NCBI GenBank assembly: GCA_002314835.1
Contig: DCHM01000038.1
Coordinates: 7,408 to 15,067, forward strand
Direction: 5' to 3'
Origin: Clostridiales bacterium UBA1752
Lineage (GTDB): Bacteria > Bacillota > Clostridia > Oscillospirales > CAG-382
DNA length: 7,660 nt
Part shown: positions 6,301-7,660 of the stretch, one piece after another
Layout of the letters: each line of letters begins with the position of its first letter
Position numbering within the stretch: position 1 is the first letter of the stretch
Notes under the pieces: generated by a model
Databases searched by the model: none
Told to the model about the DNA's origin: nothing
Seen by the model: only the letters and a program-made list of their open reading frames with translations
Translations under genes and position numbers: made by a program

Positions 6301-7660
6301 ACGTAAACGTCCTTGCCTGTGCCTACATTCTTATCAGAGAACGTAGCGGTAGCGGTAACTTTGACGTCAGCACCCTTCAGCAAGCCGCTGACAGTGCCAA
6401 CGGTGACCGTAGCATCGGTAGTGCCGTCGTAATCCTTATCTGCGATTGTAGTGTTTGCGACAGTGAGCTGAATAATCTTTGATGTCAGGCAGCCGCCTTT
6501 GCCGATGCCCGCATACGTCCACTGGTCTGTACCGGAAGTAACGGTGGAGGCGTTTTTGAGCTTAGAGCCCGTAAACATATCTTTAGCGCCGACGCCCGTC
6601 GTTTTTATCGACGCCCAATCTTTTGTATATACGATAGGATTGCCCGAACTGCATAAGTTGTTGTAATTTTTAAACATGCTGGCTGCATCGGTAAGCGAGC
6701 TGATATTCCAATCGTACAAATCAAGGGCTTGCAATGTTTTTGTGCTGCTTTTACCGTAGCCAGAGAACATGGCAAACATTTTTGTGACGTTGCTCGTATC
6801 CCACTTTGATACGTCAGGTACGACCGTAATGACGGTACTGCTGTAGGCGTAATCAACGAACAACCAACTCATGTCTGAGACTTTGCTCGTATTCCAATTT
6901 GATACGTTAGGTACGGCTTTAATGCCGGTGCTGCTGTAGGCGTAACAGCCAAACGCGTTTGACATATTTGTGACGTTGCTCGTATTCCACTTTGAAACGT
7001 CAGGTACAGCCGTAATGCTCTTGCTGTTGAAGGCATAGCTATTGAATATATTCGATATATTCGTTGCTTTGCTCGTATTCCAATTTGATACGTCGGGTAC
7101 AGCCTTTATGCTTGTGCTAGCATAAGCATACCTGCCGAACACATAATTAAAGTCAGTCACATTACTCGTATCCCACTTTGATACGTTGGGTACAGCCGTA
7201 ATACTCGTGCTGTTTGCGCCGTAAAATGCAAACATCAACATCATGCTCGTAACGTTGGTTACGTCCAGATATTCACATCCGCTGATATTGTTAGCGCCAG
7301 ACATGTTACTAAACATAAAGGCAGTACTCTTTAAGCCGTGGTAATCCTTGACGCCGGCGTCTATTACGACGCTCTTTACACTGCTTCTTATGCCTTCATA
7401 CCCCCAATCGTCTGCTTTTGTTGCTTTGGTGGGGAGATCTGTATAAACGGTGCCCGTGCGTGTAGCCTTTTTGCCGTCAAAGTAGAAGGTCAGGACGTTT
7501 TTGTCGCCCGTCGTGTCGTAAACGGCGTAGAACTCGGGTGCGCTCCACTTGGCATAAAGTATGACGTCGCCGTCAACGGTGTCGGTGCCAAAGTCCCAGG
7601 CGTTGTCGCAGGTAGGTTCTTTGTACCAGCCGCCGAAGAAATAGTCCTGATAGGATGGGT
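3243..7660 (-). CDS. giant multidomain cell-surface protein, 5' end beyond window
   Basis: An open frame runs on the minus strand from the window edge to the TAA at 3243-3245, at least 1,471 codons. No stop interrupts 7317-7660, so the ATG at 7314-7316 is internal and the true start and signal peptide are outside. Residue numbers here count from that ATG. Domains in order: an InlB-type B-repeat with FFGGWYKEPTC and ILYAKW (7542-7660); a DUF285/BspA-type lead-in and array of 31-residue repeats (to about residue 250); six YDG/MBG-like modules (284-787); five 75-residue Ig-like modules (788-1160); a helical, Ala/Asp/Lys-rich linker (1161-1230); one more beta-rich domain (1231-1320); and a sorting signal TPPTG (1322-1326), hydrophobic segment (about 1329-1349) and RRKK tail. 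This architecture indicates a sortase-anchored adhesin-like stalk protein. The ligand is unknown. Transcription converges on the membrane-protein operon, and its own terminator lies at 3201-3229. Confidence 0.9.
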   Translation of the reverse strand, partial: PSYQDYFFGGWYKEPTCDNAWDFGTDTVDGDVILYAKWSAPEFYAVYDTTGDKNVLTFYFDGKKATRTGTVYTDLPTKATKADDWGYEGIRSSVKSVVIDAGVKDYHGLKSTAFMFSNMSGANNISGCEYLDVTNVTSMMLMFAFYGANSTSITAVPNVSKWDTSNVTDFNYVFGRYAYASTSIKAVPDVSNWNTSKATNISNIFNSYAFNSKSITAVPDVSKWNTSNVTNMSNAFGCYAYSSTGIKAVPNVSNWNTSKVSDMSWLFVDYAYSSTVITVVPDVSKWDTSNVTKMFAMFSGYGKSSTKTLQALDLYDWNISSLTDAASMFKNYNNLCSSGNPIVYTKDWASIKTTGVGAKDMFTGSKLKNASTVTSGTDQWTYAGIGKGGCLTSKIIQLTVANTTIADKDYDGTTDATVTVGTVSGLLKGADVKVTATATFSDKNVGTGKDVYVTYSISGTDAAMYTAPADETLSASITPKELFVDGTTVKGKVYDGTTAAEATAGTLNGVVGTDDVVLDTVTADFEDKNAGDSKAVSVVYTLSGDDAANYTVIDGELSATIYKKELVITSATASKDYDGTPLCDANVVAVGFIEGEGATYNVMGSQTYAGCSPNAFTVEYNNGTDVKNYDVTEVYGTLTITPKKTITITASSASKVYDGTALTEGGYTYTGTLANGDYMVVSVSGSITDAGTVANKVTGYTVYDYSGMDVTSCYVFAKCIDGTLTITPKTIIVTPKANQSKTYDGKTASDIAYTYTGAAGAETPVFTGSLAIAGGAYNVGSYNIVQNTLDIADGKDFKAANYVLTFESTVKYVISRKQLTVSGTTVNNKVYNGKTDATVIAGKLSGVLDGETVKLTAIATFNDANAGDGKDVTVIYAISGKNAKNYFAPVEEIIKADITPKAIGITIGKVADQTFTGKAITPAVTVKFGSTVLVAGTDYTVEYTNNLNAGTATVTATLLGNYSGTVEAQFTILPKEIKGATIAKIASQIYNGSAITPAVSVIDGAKVFTADTDYTVAYDNNVNAGKATVSVTFIGNYTGTASADFTIEAKDLSGNALDYIADQQYTGSAIAPKITVKDGDKTLTENVDYVVSYNDNINVGAATVSVAYKGNYTGSASIDFMITAKDGAGFTDVTIAEQSYTGEALTPDVVIKNGTTTLVKDTDYTVAYDNNVNAGKATVTVTFKGNYTGTACYEFVIAPKSGANLSIDAIADQIYTGSEIKPAVVVKDGDKVLTLDTDYTVSYANNVKGGTATVTVTFKGNYSGTLTDYFVIDDSAYQFELYKAAQKAELDKLGPDYADVIKDAKAAIDALEYDASKSLADNKATVGTAIAAAIDDYADARKSYAPSLIEGDGQTIDVAKSTSATFRSEAPFDEFIKVVIDGVEIAPANYTAKSGSTVVTLKQEFISSLTNGTHTISIVSTHGHADGEFTVLGQVTPPTGDDSSVALWFVLFALSAFGAFGIIRRKKISAK
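3627..3836 (-). other. helical linker of the surface protein
   Basis: Residues 1161-1230 are rich in Ala, Lys, Asp and Leu, with no beta-type motifs (for example YKAAQKAELDKLG and AAIDALEYD). This strongly suggests one or two alpha-helices between the Ig-like stalk and the membrane-proximal domain. Segments of this sort are found near the wall-spanning part of surface proteins; a specific family was not recognised. Confidence 0.65.
3837..4955 (-). repeat. five 75-residue Ig-like repeats (GNYTG type)
   Basis: Residues 788-1160 consist of five modules with an exact 75-residue period, as shown by GNYSG/GNYTG at residues 846, 921, 996, 1071 and 1146. Each reads IADQ-x-YTG near the start, then a PAVTVK-DG strand, DTDYTV-YDNN-NAG-ATV, and the GNYTG motif before an F-x-I strand. 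The last four are closest to one another. They probably form a rigid stalk between the YDG/MBG modules and the wall anchor. Confidence 0.88.
4956..6467 (-). repeat. six YDG/MBG-like beta modules
   Basis: Residues 284-787 of the surface protein hold six modules of about 80-90 residues. Each has a K-x-YDGT-like motif (KDYDGTT, KVYDGTT, KDYDGTP, KVYDGTA, KTYDGKT, KVYNGKT) near its start. Most end in a (T/S)ITPK or similar linker. Modules 1, 2 and 6 are of the YDG type, with DKNVGTGK/DKNAGDSK/DANAGDGK and a Y-x-(I/L)SG segment; modules 3-5 look more MBG-like, with YTYTG and GTLTITPK. Both types are known as extended stalk modules of bacterial surface proteins. Confidence 0.8.
6729..7286 (-). repeat. 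six 31-residue DUF285 (BspA-type) repeats
   Basis: Six consecutive 93-base units encode residues 11-196 (counted from the internal ATG at 7314-7316) with an invariant 31-residue period. The units start at residues 11, 42, 73, 104, 135 and 166. The core is VPDVSKWDTSNVT followed by a variable M/I-S-x-x-F segment and an S-S/T-xI-T/K-A end. A diverged seventh unit (LDLYDWNISSLTD) follows. The DUF285 lead-in (LTFYFDGKK, GIRSSVKSVVID) lies at about 7317-7500. These repeats are typical of leucine-rich-repeat-like BspA-family surface proteins. Confidence 0.85.
7542..7660 (-). other. InlB/Listeria-Bacteroides-type B-repeat module (partial)
   Basis: The part of the surface protein nearest the window edge reads FFGGWYKEPTCDNAWDF, then D-T-V-D-GDVILYAKWS. 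The GGWY...C...WDF...T-V...D-hLYAKW pattern is that of the Flg_new/InlB B-repeat family, a small beta-grasp-like module common in surface proteins of Firmicutes. Further copies upstream of the window are likely but cannot be seen. Confidence 0.8.

Noticed and set aside
3837..7286. Regularly spaced repeats as a CRISPR array
   Set aside because: The repeats are coding, in frame, diverged and of protein-module length (93 and 225 bases), without short identical repeats and unique spacers.
7314..7316. ATG as start of the large surface protein
   Set aside because: The frame is open all the way to the window edge and the upstream codons encode a DUF285 lead-in and an InlB-type repeat, so this methionine is internal.

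Overview
The window looks like a chromosomal segment of a low-to-moderate G+C Bacillota, probably a gut-type Clostridia. Supporting signs are purine-rich Shine-Dalgarno sites, a textbook sigma-A promoter, a sortase-type surface protein built from DUF285, YDG/MBG and related modules, and the remains of a DUF4368-type serine recombinase. This placement is inference; nothing in the window fixes the genus.

Layout: (1) 1-48 is the 3' half of an initiator tRNA-fMet, followed by an intrinsic terminator (56-84) and four tandem heptamers (89-116). (2) 214-1182 (+) encodes a secreted lipoprotein of the alpha/beta-hydrolase fold. (3) 1191-1212 is a near-exact second copy of the tRNA 3' end, so the hydrolase gene lies between two tRNA-3'-end repeats, as in a tRNA-targeted integration scar. 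(4) 1214-2787 is an AT-rich block with one strong promoter (1291-1319), two tandem paralogous six-helix membrane proteins of unknown function (1399-2031 and 2087-2725), and a long-stem terminator-like repeat. (5) 2912-3199 (-) is a degraded C-terminal fragment of a serine recombinase with two in-frame stops. (6) 3243-7660 (-) is the 3' part of a very large surface protein whose start lies beyond the window. In order it has an InlB-type B-repeat, a DUF285 array, six YDG/MBG-like modules, five 75-residue Ig-like modules, a helical linker, one more beta domain and a TPPTG sorting signal. Its terminator is the perfect hairpin 3201-3229.

Taken together, the region 3' of the tRNA looks like a recombination hot spot that has collected cargo: the hydrolase, the AT-rich membrane pair and a dead recombinase. 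A convergently transcribed adhesin-like gene lies on the far side. The hydrolase, the membrane pair and the surface protein show no obvious shared pathway. The least explained element, and the best candidate for something undescribed, is the paralogous membrane-protein pair with its own strong promoter.
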